NCBI GenBank assembly: GCA_900756035.1
Contig: CAAEIR010000432.1
Location: 1-16,869, forward strand
Length of the DNA stretch: 16,869 nt
Direction: 5' to 3'
Source of the DNA: an uncultured Anaerostipes sp.
Lineage (GTDB): Bacteria; Bacillota; Clostridia; Lachnospirales; Lachnospiraceae
Both the position numbers and the translations under genes were made by a program. A model generated the notes under the pieces. That model did no database searches. It saw only the letters and a list, made by a program, of their open reading frames with translations, and was not told where the DNA came from. Within the stretch, counting starts at the first letter, position 1. Each line of letters starts with the position of its first letter. Shown here in pieces: positions 1 through 7,430 of this stretch.

Positions 1-406
1 AAACATTTGGTCTTGAATATCCTTGTATTGTATTACTATTTTTTGAGAAACGTTTCACAACTAACCCCTTAGTTAGCACGTATATTTTTTTCTTTTTTGA
101 AAATTTCCATTTTCCGCGTTTCTTTTGATACAATCTAACATAAAATAACTTTCCGACTTTCTGCTTTGGAATCTTAACAGAAAACTTTCCTTTTTTGGAA
201 ACTTTAGATTTATAAATCTTTTTTCCAAGTTTAATTTTAACTAATCCTTTTTTAGTTGCAGTCCCCGTCACTTTTTTAGATGTATCATATACCTTTTGAA
301 CCTTTAATTTTTTGTTAGCTGCTTGAACAGTTCCCGTTGGAAATAAAAGACTTACACCTGAAAATGCAAGTATCAGTATTGTTAATACTTTCTTTCTCAA
401 CGCCAC
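1..406 (-). CDS. Secreted Lys-rich protein with Ig-like/beta-sandwich repeat, 3' end outside window
   Basis: Minus-strand frame open from about base 406 to the left edge, so only the first about 135 residues are visible. The N-terminus is a classic signal peptide: a basic start (LRKK), a hydrophobic core (VLTILILAFSGVSLLF) and a likely cut after TVQA. What follows is strongly basic and reads like a bacterial Ig-like (Big-type) domain, with phrases such as VTGTATKKGLVKIKL and KKGKFSVKIPK. I choose the GTG at 406 because AGGAGG sits seven bases upstream; the in-frame ATG at 412 lies only one base from that site. The protein is presumably exported and cell-surface or wall associated. Its C-terminus, where a sortase signal or binding domain could be, is not visible. 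It lies downstream of the secreted protease gene but behind a strong terminator, so it is a separate transcription unit. Its exact role is unknown. Confidence 0.75.
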   Translation of the reverse strand, partial: MALRKKVLTILILAFSGVSLLFPTGTVQAANKKLKVQKVYDTSKKVTGTATKKGLVKIKLGKKIYKSKVSKKGKFSVKIPKQKVGKLFYVRLYQKKRGKWKFSKKKKIYVLTKGLVVKRFSKNSNTIQGYSRPNV

Positions 407-438
407 ATTCATACCTCCTCACATACTTTATATTGTTA

Positions 439-464
439 TGTACTGTTACTATATTAACAGTACA
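439..464. promoter_or_regulatory. Perfect 10-bp inverted repeat upstream of the secreted-protein gene
   Basis: TGTACTGTTA at 439-448 and TAACAGTACA at 455-464 are perfect reverse complements separated by six bases. The repeat lies about 30 bases upstream of the start of the gene at 1-406, where a promoter or leader is expected. It could be a dimeric repressor operator or a hairpin in the 5' leader. There is no T-run in the direction of transcription, so it does not look like a terminator. Confidence 0.5.
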
Positions 465-510
465 ACATATTTATAAAATTATGTCAAGTCTCGATCGCTT
501 TCTTTTTTAC

Positions 511-556
511 AACAAAAAATCTTGCGTAGGAAAGGCTTCCTATGCAAGATTTTTAT
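511..556. terminator. Bidirectional intrinsic terminator
   Basis: A 15-bp stem (arms 518-532 and 537-551, one G-T pair, four-base loop) is flanked by a run of A on the left and T on the right. Read on the minus strand it ends the transcript of the protease gene at 568-1506, since a T-run follows the stem immediately. It can also act on plus-strand transcripts. Confidence 0.85.
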
Positions 557-567
557 TAAAACAATCA

Positions 568-1506
568 TTATTTAAAATTATTAATTGCTTTCACAATATA
601 ATTATATGTCTTCGGACAATTAGATTTCAAACGATTTCTTGAATTCTGACTAAAATAATAATCTCTAAAACATTCCGCAAAGTATTCTGATGAATTAGTT
701 CTTCCATACTGCCCCATATCTTTTCCATAGCTAAACTTCATACAAATATCTGAATAAAATGCACGATATTTGGATTTTTCTGATGCAAAAATATTTTTGA
801 ATTCTGTACTATTAGCTACATTTCCTTCTTTATAATTAACATAATGTCCAATCTCATGAAGGAAAGAATAGTCTGTATTTCGCTTTAATTGAATTGTCTT
901 ATTACTAGATGAGAAAAATCCATCATTGCTCATTCCCGAATTTAATGTGACTTTGATATTGTCTTCGCGAAAAGCAGAAACAATCTTAAACGGCAAAGAA
1001 TTATTTGAGAAAATCATATAATGCATAATATTTGGACTTCCACTTCGAATATAATTTGTGGTTGTTGTAGTAACGGAAATATCAGTTTTGACTGTTGTTG
1101 TTAAAGTTTTTTTATAATAAACCTTGGTTGTTGTTACAACTTTTTTTGTGTATGTCGTAACATCCTTTCCAGGGCCATGAGAATACTTTGTATCTGGTGT
1201 AGTAGTAATAGTTTTCTTTGTCAATTTATTTGCATAATTTTTTGACAATGCACTTTTTTTCGTGGTAGTTGTCGTTGGTTTTTTAGATGTCGTCTTTATA
1301 GTTTTCTGATATCCTACAAATACCTGTGGGTTTAAATCAAGTACAGGTGCGCCTACTTCTTCAACGGTACCTGGAATAGAACCCGTCACCGAGGCTGCTT
1401 TAACAGGTACTGTATTGGATCCGTTCATCGCTGCAGGGACCGCCACCATACCAAACATCATAGCAGCAGACATTCCCATCATCATTAGTTTCTTTGCATA
1501 TCTCAT
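568..1506 (-). CDS. Secreted zinc metalloprotease, anthrax lethal-factor/PPEP-like catalytic domain
   Basis: A 312-residue protein with an N-terminal signal peptide (residues 1 to about 38, likely cut near VKAA). A long Thr/Lys-rich low-complexity linker follows (about 68-150), with several runs of three to five Thr. The C-terminal domain (about 155-312) carries HEIGH at 217-221, the zinc and general-base motif of zincin proteases. About 55 residues later comes SSEYFAECF (272-280), which supplies the third acidic zinc ligand in the style of the lethal-factor-like (ATLF, M34) and Pro-Pro endopeptidase families. The start is supported by AGGAGG eight bases upstream. Those families cut host or self surface proteins; the substrate here cannot be told. 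The imperfect 9-bp inverted repeat at 1539-1561 upstream may be an operator. The gene follows the transfer operon but sits behind its own terminator. I am confident it is a secreted zincin and moderately confident of the PPEP-like assignment. Confidence 0.8.
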   Translation of the reverse strand: MRYAKKLMMMGMSAAMMFGMVAVPAAMNGSNTVPVKAASVTGSIPGTVEEVGAPVLDLNPQVFVGYQKTIKTTSKKPTTTTTKKSALSKNYANKLTKKTITTTPDTKYSHGPGKDVTTYTKKVVTTTKVYYKKTLTTTVKTDISVTTTTTNYIRSGSPNIMHYMIFSNNSLPFKIVSAFREDNIKVTLNSGMSNDGFFSSSNKTIQLKRNTDYSFLHEIGHYVNYKEGNVANSTEFKNIFASEKSKYRAFYSDICMKFSYGKDMGQYGRTNSSEYFAECFRDYYFSQNSRNRLKSNCPKTYNYIVKAINNFK

Positions 1507-1574
1507 GTTAAATTCCTCCTGATAATATATAATTCATTATTATCATTACGAGAACGATAATTTTATTGTTTAGT

Positions 1575-1604
1575 GAAAAAATAATATTATTTATAAATAA
1601 TATT
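1575..1604 (-). terminator. AT-only intrinsic terminator overlapping a stop codon
   Basis: Positions 1583-1604 form a perfect 22-bp palindrome made only of A and T. On the minus strand it is followed by ATTTTTTC (1582-1575). It overlaps the stop codon of the gene ending at 1591 and is the natural end of the transfer-gene operon. Confidence 0.6.
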
Positions 1605-2133
1605 GGATACCACTCACATAGCCCTGATAGATTTCTAAAATTAAAGTTGATTTCTTATCCTTTGGATTTTCATAAGTCAAGGCTCCATCTGCATTATGAT
1701 CCGGACTCCCCAATATGTTTTCCACGCACTCTCGTTCCATGCCAACGCAAATACCATCCAATGATACTTTTTCACTGGAAGTGCAAATACCGTAGATAAC
1801 GCCCTGATCGAATAGGATCGTTAAGTTTTCATTCTCTGGCATAATTACCTTTCCTGTGGCATAATCTATAGATTCATATTCCAAGTATTTTTGAAGTTGA
1901 TTCAATTGACATGGTAAACGAATTTTTTTCCCTCCATAAGAAATCCCTTTCTGAAATAGATCCGTTTTGTTCTTCAATTTTTGAGATTGAATCCTTTTTT
2001 CCAATTTTATTTCTGCCTCTTTGGCATATTCTGAGATACGTTGTTGAATCAAAACATATACAACAATACTTCCGATTGATCCCATGATAAACAAAATCAG
2101 ACAAATGATCACTTTTAATTTTCTTTGATCCAC
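1591..2133 (-). CDS. Membrane-anchored protein, BamE-like C-terminal domain (paralogue 1)
   Basis: A 180-residue protein. I place the start at the GTG at 2133, which has GGAGGT six bases upstream and lies 16 bases after the preceding stop; the frame stays open further upstream but there it only overlaps the previous gene. Residues 10-30 form one transmembrane helix, followed by a basic, charged stalk (about 33-60) and a folded extracytoplasmic domain. That domain aligns by eye with the upstream neighbour: ISYGGKKIRLPC against VSYRGKHISLPC, and LDGICVGMERECVENILGSP against VGGIKAGMSQKKVLKLLGKP. The second pattern (G-I-x-x-G-M, then a helix ending LG.P) resembles BamE/SmpA-like domains, which mediate protein contacts in envelope complexes. 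It is the last gene of the transfer operon. No enzymatic residues stand out. A structural role at the conjugation machine is inference. Confidence 0.7.
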   Translation of the reverse strand: MDQRKLKVIICLILFIMGSIGSIVVYVLIQQRISEYAKEAEIKLEKRIQSQKLKNKTDLFQKGISYGGKKIRLPCQLNQLQKYLEYESIDYATGKVIMPENENLTILFDQGVIYGICTSSEKVSLDGICVGMERECVENILGSPDHNADGALTYENPKDKKSTLILEIYQGYVSGIQYYL

Positions 2134-2149
2134 GGCAACACCTCCATTT

Positions 2150-2773
2150 TTACTGAATTTCTTCCACGGTTGCACCATCGTTATAGATCTCCATTGTGTA
2201 AACCTTTTTGTCGCGAAACATGATAATAAAATATCGTCCTTCGGACCGGTGATTGGCGACATCGTCCGGATCTTTATACATCCATTCGTCTCCACTCGCC
2301 TCTGTTGGTTTACCTAACAACTTCAAAACTTTTTTCTGGCTCATACCGGCTTTGATTCCACCAACGGAGAGCTTTTTCCCATGAACTAATAACCCATACA
2401 CATCAAAATCGCTTCCATTTTGGGGAATCTCATGCATTTCTCCCATATATCCAGTATTTAGATAAATTTCTGAACCATCTGTAAGTGTTAGTAAGCCACG
2501 AACTCTGTTTAAAGATCGAGTTGGAAGAGCCTTCTCAATCTCTGAATATTTACAAGGAAGTGATATATGTTTTCCTCGGTAGCTTACGGAATGATTCCAA
2601 ATATTTTGTCTGGCACGATCTCTTGTTTCTTGAAGATGTTCCTGCGTACTTTTTGTTTTGGCATCTTTTTGATTTGAAGTCCGACTTATCCAGCGATAAG
2701 CACCAATCATTAAAATCATTCCAAGAAAAAATGAAATGATTATCATAAAAATTGACATTTTCTTGTAATCCAT
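2150..2773 (-). CDS. Membrane-anchored protein, BamE-like C-terminal domain (paralogue 2)
   Basis: A 207-residue protein with a single N-terminal transmembrane helix (about 7-27), a short polar linker and an extracytoplasmic domain (about 60-207). VSYRGKHISLPC and VGGIKAGMSQKKVLKLLGKPTEASGDE mark the same domain as in the next gene downstream, so the two are tandem paralogues. The GM..KKVL..LGKP segment followed by W.Y.DP resembles BamE/SmpA folds. The start ATG at 2773 follows a purine-rich GGAAGGGAAGG stretch. It is separated from the wall hydrolase upstream by 17 bases and from its paralogue by 16 bases, typical of one operon. It probably lies in the membrane with its domain outside, next to the hydrolase and channel proteins. 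Function unknown; assignment to a named family is not certain. Confidence 0.75.
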   Translation of the reverse strand: MDYKKMSIFMIIISFFLGMILMIGAYRWISRTSNQKDAKTKSTQEHLQETRDRARQNIWNHSVSYRGKHISLPCKYSEIEKALPTRSLNRVRGLLTLTDGSEIYLNTGYMGEMHEIPQNGSDFDVYGLLVHGKKLSVGGIKAGMSQKKVLKLLGKPTEASGDEWMYKDPDDVANHRSEGRYFIIMFRDKKVYTMEIYNDGATVEEIQ

Positions 2774-2790
2774 CCTTCCCTTCCTTTCTC

Positions 2791-4953
2791 TTATTTTCGG
2801 TAACTGAAAAACTGATTCTTATATTTCTTACGAAGCGCTGTGCTGTAATAGTAATCATTGTCACCGATGGTTGCATAAAACTTATAAACAGAACCGTCAT
2901 AAGAATGCGATTGATATCCTTTTGCCCAAAATTCAATGACGCAAATTGGAATATTGCGTTTCCCATTTAAGGCATCTGTCACTGCTTGCTTTACAAATTT
3001 GGAAGGAACTCTGCGCCGATATGCTCCGGTATTATAAGCTGCATACCAACCGGATTTACAAACACCAACGAGTCCTTTTCCTTTCAAATTCGAAGCTCCA
3101 ACTTCATTTTGATTGCACATAAATGAAATAACTGCCAATGCACCTTCATAATTTACGGAACATTCTTGTGCTACCACCTGACAAACAAATTGATAGTCTG
3201 ACTTTGAAAGCTTATATTTGCGTCCAACACCGCCGCCGGTTCCAGGCATATAGTATGTAACGCCTTTTCCTCGTTCCTTTAATTGAGATCTTTTCACATC
3301 ACCGATCAAAGATATATGCATCGGATCTTTGACACTGCGCCATTCTCCACCCCAAGAAAGCGTATATTTATAAGCAATCTTTTGCAAAGGAGAACCTTTA
3401 TAAATAATTTCATACTTCTTTTGAGAATTTTTCATTTTTTCCCAAACTGATTTGGTACAAACTTTCTGTCCATATCCGTTTCCATACCCATTCACAGAGG
3501 AACTCCAATTGATATCCATGGTAGAGCCGAAAGAATGTGCTGAAATAGATCCTCCGGACGTATTCATGCGATAGGCATATCCTCCAAGTTCATGGATGAC
3601 AATTTGAGAATCATCTGAGTACACCGCATTAAAAAAGCTAATCCAAAAATTCTTTAGTGCTTTATTGATAACGACCTTTTTCTTTTTGGTCACCTTTTTT
3701 AAGCTGCTAGTCCCAGGAGATTTCCAATCCCACACTTTTACGGTAATGGTTGTCATTCGACCATCCATCCTGCTTTTACTGCATTGTGACATTCCCGGTT
3801 TTACCGCGGTATCGATTCCCGTTAGGAGTTTCCAAAGCTGACGATCGGACAACTGTGTGATTTTTTTTACATCCTTTGCTTCAGAACCAAACCCACCATA
3901 ATTCCCCCAATCATCCGTGTCGGCTCCCATATCTTCCAAAGAAACTTCTCCATTGTAGTCACTATCTAAAAAGACTTTTAAGAGTTCCGCTTGCTGATCA
4001 CAAGTTTCAATTTCATCTTTCGTAAGCTTTAGATATTTTGCGAATGCATGATCACCTCGATAAGAAATGGTATACCGGGAAGATTTTTTTACAGTCAACT
4101 TTGTAACTTTCAGCAACTTTGCATCTTCCACAAAAGAAAGGAATTGTTTGATATTGGCTTTATCAAGCGCTTTCTTTTCTTCCTTCTTGGTTACCTCATC
4201 CTTTTCCTTCTCTTTTTTCTTCTCCCTAGATGGCAATGAGTTCACGGCAGGTGTCGTAGATATGGTAGCTGTGGTAGATTGTCCACCATTTGGAAACACT
4301 TGCGTTCCAGAGCCACCCGAAGTAGTCGTCGTTGTGGTATTTCCACCACTTGGAAATGCTTGTGTTCCAGAACCACCCGAAGGAACGGCACTGACTTGCC
4401 TTAAGGATCTGCCCAAAGCACCAGAATGAACTTGCGTTCCTTTTGCTTTCATAACGGAAGTTTCCTTATTTTTAGATTCCTGTTCCGATGAATTCTTCCA
4501 ATCAGATTTTAATTGACGTTCCTTGCCATCCTTTGATGGCTTCTCCTGATCAGACTCTGGTTGTTTTTTCTTTTCATCCTCTAATTGCTTCTTATTGGAC
4601 TCCGATTGCTTTTTTGGCTGTTTGGTTGCAAGGGAATTTGCTTTTTTTAGAGCAGCCTCTTTCTTGTCATACCAGGTAGAGTAATATGCCATATATTTAC
4701 AGACATCATATTTTCCGGTAATGGTCACCTCACTATCTCCGCATTTTTTCATTGCCGCATCTATTTCATCTTGGAATTCATCTGCCAACTTTTCTTCAAA
4801 GTATTCATATTGTTTTTTAATAAAGTTTTCATCATCTGCGTCAGAGCCTACCAAATTTTCAAAAATAATCGATGGGAGCATTCCAAGGATTAAAATTGGA
4901 ACCATTAGGAGGGATACTAAGAAAATAAGGAATGCTCGAATTCCATTTTTCAC
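2791..4953 (-). CDS. Conjugation cell-wall hydrolase: M15 peptidase plus SleB-like domain
   Basis: A 720-residue, membrane-anchored, two-enzyme protein. Residues 7-31 are a transmembrane or signal segment. Residues about 104-265 are a charged, low-complexity linker with two copies of a SGGSGTQ-FP-GG unit. Residues about 430-550 match M15 D-Ala-D-Ala peptidases (VanY/endolysin type): HSFGSTMDI supplies zinc ligands His473 and Asp480, and WGGEW..VKDPMH supplies Asp543 and His546. Residues about 583-690 resemble the SleB-type cell wall hydrolase domain (VVAQECSVNYEGALAVISFMCNQ, probable acid Glu597). One enzyme would cut peptide cross-links, the other glycan, opening peptidoglycan for the transfer channel in the place of VirB1. 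The GTG at 4953 follows AGGAGG by nine bases. The gene sits 16 bases after the VirB6-like gene in the same operon. I am sure of the M15 domain, less so of the SleB family name. Confidence 0.85.
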   Translation of the reverse strand: MKNGIRAFLIFLVSLLMVPILILGMLPSIIFENLVGSDADDENFIKKQYEYFEEKLADEFQDEIDAAMKKCGDSEVTITGKYDVCKYMAYYSTWYDKKEAALKKANSLATKQPKKQSESNKKQLEDEKKKQPESDQEKPSKDGKERQLKSDWKNSSEQESKNKETSVMKAKGTQVHSGALGRSLRQVSAVPSGGSGTQAFPSGGNTTTTTTSGGSGTQVFPNGGQSTTATISTTPAVNSLPSREKKKEKEKDEVTKKEEKKALDKANIKQFLSFVEDAKLLKVTKLTVKKSSRYTISYRGDHAFAKYLKLTKDEIETCDQQAELLKVFLDSDYNGEVSLEDMGADTDDWGNYGGFGSEAKDVKKITQLSDRQLWKLLTGIDTAVKPGMSQCSKSRMDGRMTTITVKVWDWKSPGTSSLKKVTKKKKVVINKALKNFWISFFNAVYSDDSQIVIHELGGYAYRMNTSGGSISAHSFGSTMDINWSSSVNGYGNGYGQKVCTKSVWEKMKNSQKKYEIIYKGSPLQKIAYKYTLSWGGEWRSVKDPMHISLIGDVKRSQLKERGKGVTYYMPGTGGGVGRKYKLSKSDYQFVCQVVAQECSVNYEGALAVISFMCNQNEVGASNLKGKGLVGVCKSGWYAAYNTGAYRRRVPSKFVKQAVTDALNGKRNIPICVIEFWAKGYQSHSYDGSVYKFYATIGDNDYYYSTALRKKYKNQFFSYRK
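4282..4380 (-). repeat. Two-copy tandem repeat in the hydrolase linker
   Basis: Two 39-bp copies (4342-4380 and 4282-4320) encode SGGSGTQAFPSGG and SGGSGTQVFPNGG and are joined by a Thr-rich stretch. This is a spacer between the membrane anchor and the enzymes, likely to vary in length between strains. Confidence 0.7.
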
Positions 4954-4969
4954 GTTTCACATCCTCCTT

Positions 4970-6811
4970 TTATATTTCATCGTAAATGGATTGCATCATG
5001 CTTGAAAACTTCGGAGCGCTTGCCTGGTTCACATATAGTTCTTCTCCACCAAAATAAATTTTTTGATAATCTTCAGAATGAAAGTCTGATCCGATAGTGT
5101 TCACACCTTCCGCCTGCATTTCAGCAAAACGTTCTTGGGATACCATTTCAACAGATTCTCCATCAAAGTTTCCATGAATACCGCCTTGTCCATCACTGGA
5201 TATATCCCTGAAACTAGCCAGTTTTGTTCCATTATTGGATAAAATATCCACCCCATCACTGGTATTTGGAATTGGAACAACTTGTCCAGATGGACCTAAC
5301 GCACCCATCAAAGAATTTCTTGCCGCATTTCCCTTCAATTTCTGATTCAGAGATTTGCGAACCCCAGCATGAATCGAACTTTTTGGATCAAAAATATCAT
5401 TTTTTCCATTTCCTTGATTGCGATTCGGTCCAAGGTACTGATTATCAGCAGTTGGACTACTTTTTCCAGAACCACGATTTATCCCGGTTGGATCCCAGTT
5501 TGCACGATCTTCTCCCAAAGGTGCTGCTTCCTGATTTGAATATCCTTTGGACATTTCTTCATTTTTTCCGCCTTTTTTCTCATCCGATGGTGATCCATCC
5601 CCATTATTGAAACCTGACTTTCCATCAAAAAATAGATTTTTCTTTGATCCATAGTTATGTTTATCATCTCTGGAGCCTGACTTTTTACCGGGAAATGGAT
5701 TTTTCTTTGATCCGGAATTTCCTTTATCATCTGTCCCTGCACCGGTAGAAGAAAATCCTTTTGCTAATCCATGACGAATTCCTGTCACGCTTCGAGCAGC
5801 CCTTACGCCATTATTGATTCCATTTGCAACCTTTCCAATGAAAGATCTTCCGGCAACTCCGGATACTCCGATTCCCAATTCTCGAACATATTGGCTTGTA
5901 CTCAGTCCAATCTGAAAGAAATATCCAATCATCAAACACCATACAATCGCAGATGAAAAAGATGTAAACTTATCAGCGACTGGTGCGGAAAACCCTCCCG
6001 TGATTACCCCACTACGTCCAAAAATTTCACCAATTTTTCCGGCAGAAATACTTGATATTTTAGGTGCATGAATATGCGTAACCGCTTCCATTCCTACCCG
6101 CCAAAACCATAAATTCAAATATAAAATCATAATTTGACCAATTAAGACCCCTAGATATCTCTTAAAAATTCCCTCTGTGGATTTTGAAGCAATGCAAGCT
6201 GCCGGTAAACAAATCAGAGAACCAAAGAAACCTAAAAGGATATAATTCTTAATTCCATACGCAACAAGTTTGCATAATGTATAGACGACATAAATACTAA
6301 AAATAATCGCAATCACGCGAATCACGATTCCAACACCATTCACATCTTGGAAGGCTTGTGATACGGCATTATCAGCTTTGAACGCTTTGACAATTGCATT
6401 GTAAGTCTTGCTTGCCAAATGGGTATTCTTGCTAGCAGTCTTTAATTTCACACCTTGAAGATCTGCAAATAACGTATTTCCATACGCCAGTAAGATTCCA
6501 AGAAACTGTCTTGCAAACATTACCAGAAACAACGCCAAAAACGATCGAATCAACAGCTGTCCTGGATTTTCATAATCTTGTTGAGTTGGGTTTAAGCATT
6601 TTAGAATCTGTATCAGAAAAATTACAATCACAAGTCCGATGGACGCACCAAGAATTGCAGTGTATAAAGATTTTGCACCTGGAAATACAGATTCAAAAAT
6701 TGTAAGATTAATTGAAAATATATTCTGACAAGCCATAATAACAATATCAAAGCCTGTTGTGATCAAATCAATTAGATGTTCAATGAGGGAATCAAATAAT
6801 TTCCCTATCAT
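4970..6811 (-). CDS. VirB6/TrbL-like polytopic conjugation membrane protein
   Basis: A 613-residue protein. The first about 315 residues hold six or seven hydrophobic segments (for example SLYTAILGASIGLVIVIFLI, LLIRSFLALFLVMFA, VIRVIAIIFSIYVVYTL, GQIMILYLNLWFW, FSSAIVWCLMIGYFF). The remaining about 300 residues are hydrophilic, rich in Gly, Asn, Asp and Ser, and begin after a Gly-rich VSGVAGRSFIGK segment. This layout is that of VirB6/TrbL channel proteins of type IV secretion systems in Gram-positive conjugative elements. The ATG at 6811 has AAAGGGG about ten bases upstream. A short tandem repeat is visible in the tail (GSKKNPF and GSKKNLF, about 5640-5720). It lies between the pilin and the wall hydrolase, consistent with inner-membrane channel function. 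The membrane topology is clear; the family call rests on topology, length and neighbours. Confidence 0.75.
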   Translation of the reverse strand: MIGKLFDSLIEHLIDLITTGFDIVIMACQNIFSINLTIFESVFPGAKSLYTAILGASIGLVIVIFLIQILKCLNPTQQDYENPGQLLIRSFLALFLVMFARQFLGILLAYGNTLFADLQGVKLKTASKNTHLASKTYNAIVKAFKADNAVSQAFQDVNGVGIVIRVIAIIFSIYVVYTLCKLVAYGIKNYILLGFFGSLICLPAACIASKSTEGIFKRYLGVLIGQIMILYLNLWFWRVGMEAVTHIHAPKISSISAGKIGEIFGRSGVITGGFSAPVADKFTSFSSAIVWCLMIGYFFQIGLSTSQYVRELGIGVSGVAGRSFIGKVANGINNGVRAARSVTGIRHGLAKGFSSTGAGTDDKGNSGSKKNPFPGKKSGSRDDKHNYGSKKNLFFDGKSGFNNGDGSPSDEKKGGKNEEMSKGYSNQEAAPLGEDRANWDPTGINRGSGKSSPTADNQYLGPNRNQGNGKNDIFDPKSSIHAGVRKSLNQKLKGNAARNSLMGALGPSGQVVPIPNTSDGVDILSNNGTKLASFRDISSDGQGGIHGNFDGESVEMVSQERFAEMQAEGVNTIGSDFHSEDYQKIYFGGEELYVNQASAPKFSSMMQSIYDEI

Positions 6812-6836
6812 ACTTCATCCCCTTTCTTAATATAAA

Positions 6837-6856
6837 GCCCCCTAATTTTAGGGGGC
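6837..6856 (-). terminator. GC-rich hairpin between pilin and channel genes, possible attenuator
   Basis: An 8-bp stem (6837-6844 with 6849-6856, GCCCCCTA and its complement) with a four-base loop sits between the pilin stop and the VirB6-like start. On the minus strand it is followed by TTATATT, a weak T-tract. It would partly stop transcription or protect the upstream mRNA end, allowing more pilin than channel protein. The 90 bases before it (6857-6947) hold no gene; they contain two imperfect copies of ATTCGGTA. Confidence 0.55.
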
Positions 6857-6947
6857 CGTTTATAGTTTTGAGAGGCATTCACTATTCGGTACCCATTGGT
6901 CTAATAGGACTATCCCAACCTACCATTCGGTATTTACGCTGGGCATG

Positions 6948-7358
6948 TTAAAATGATACCCATTTTCCACCGCCCGCATCTTCCAAAAGGTTGATAATCC
7001 ATTCAATGATTGCCGGAGCAAAGTACACAGCGATTACAATAGCAACAGTTATACCTGCTGCTTTTAACGACATAGCCACAGCCCTTGGATCTTTAATATT
7101 AAATAGCAAAAAGAATGCAATGATGGATAATACAACAACTGAAACCGGTTTTACAATTTCTTTAATCAAATCGTAAATACCTTTTGATCCATCACCTACA
7201 CCATCTGTAATCGTTTTGGCATCCGCAGATGCAATACATGGCAATAAAGCACAAACAGCAATGCATATAAGCAAAACGAACATAATTGTTTCAGAATTTT
7301 GTCTGGCAAAGGTTCGCACGTTTGTGCCAATTTGATTCAAATTCATCTCTTTCTTCAA
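6948..7358 (-). CDS. VirB2-like conjugative pilin / small two-helix membrane protein
   Basis: A 136-residue protein. Residues about 25-45 form a long signal-like hydrophobic segment ending LPCIASADA, a plausible signal-peptidase site. The mature part has two further hydrophobic helices (about 70-87, VKPVSVVVLSIIAFFLLF, and about 100-120, ITVAIVIAVYFAPAIIEWII) around a short basic loop (NIKDPRAVA). This is the architecture of VirB2/TrbC pilins. It is the first full-sized gene of the transfer operon and is followed by the VirB6-like gene. The TTG at 7358 is preferred because AGGTAGG lies eight bases upstream; an ATG at 7346 is possible but has no spaced ribosome site. That ribosome site lies at the very end of the small ORF at 7368-7430, which suggests coupled translation. 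The topology is clear; the pilin role is inferred from topology and context. Confidence 0.7.
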   Translation of the reverse strand: MKKEMNLNQIGTNVRTFARQNSETIMFVLLICIAVCALLPCIASADAKTITDGVGDGSKGIYDLIKEIVKPVSVVVLSIIAFFLLFNIKDPRAVAMSLKAAGITVAIVIAVYFAPAIIEWIINLLEDAGGGKWVSF

Positions 7359-7367
7359 AAAAATAAC

Positions 7368-7430
7368 CTACCTTTCTTGATTGATCCTATTGAAAAAATA
7401 AAAGTTTCTTTGACTTCTTTTCTTTATCAT
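7368..7430 (-). CDS. Small ORF 2, 20 residues, before the pilin gene
   Basis: ATG at 7430 to TAG at 7368 encodes MIKKRSQRNFYFFNRINQER. Its start overlaps the stop of the preceding small ORF by four bases (ATGA). Its last codons (GAAAGGTAG) contain the ribosome site of the pilin gene. The sequence echoes the start of small ORF 1 (MTKRGGQKLLFFQFYYQSRK), so the two arose by duplication. It is basic and aromatic. No recognisable function; a leader or coupling peptide is possible. It may also be only a by-product of the repeat. Confidence 0.35.
   Translation of the reverse strand: MIKKRSQRNFYFFNRINQER

Noticed and set aside
337..642. 101-residue plus-strand open frame
   Set aside because: It crosses the palindrome at 439-464 and the terminator at 518-551 and is antisense to two supported genes.
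2550..2966. 138-residue minus-strand frame overlapping the hydrolase and its neighbour
   Set aside because: It overlaps two well-supported genes in another frame and has no recognisable domain or start signal.
4067..4429. 120-residue plus-strand open frame
   Set aside because: It is antisense to the low-complexity linker of the wall hydrolase; the valine-rich translation mirrors Thr/Gly codons on the other strand.
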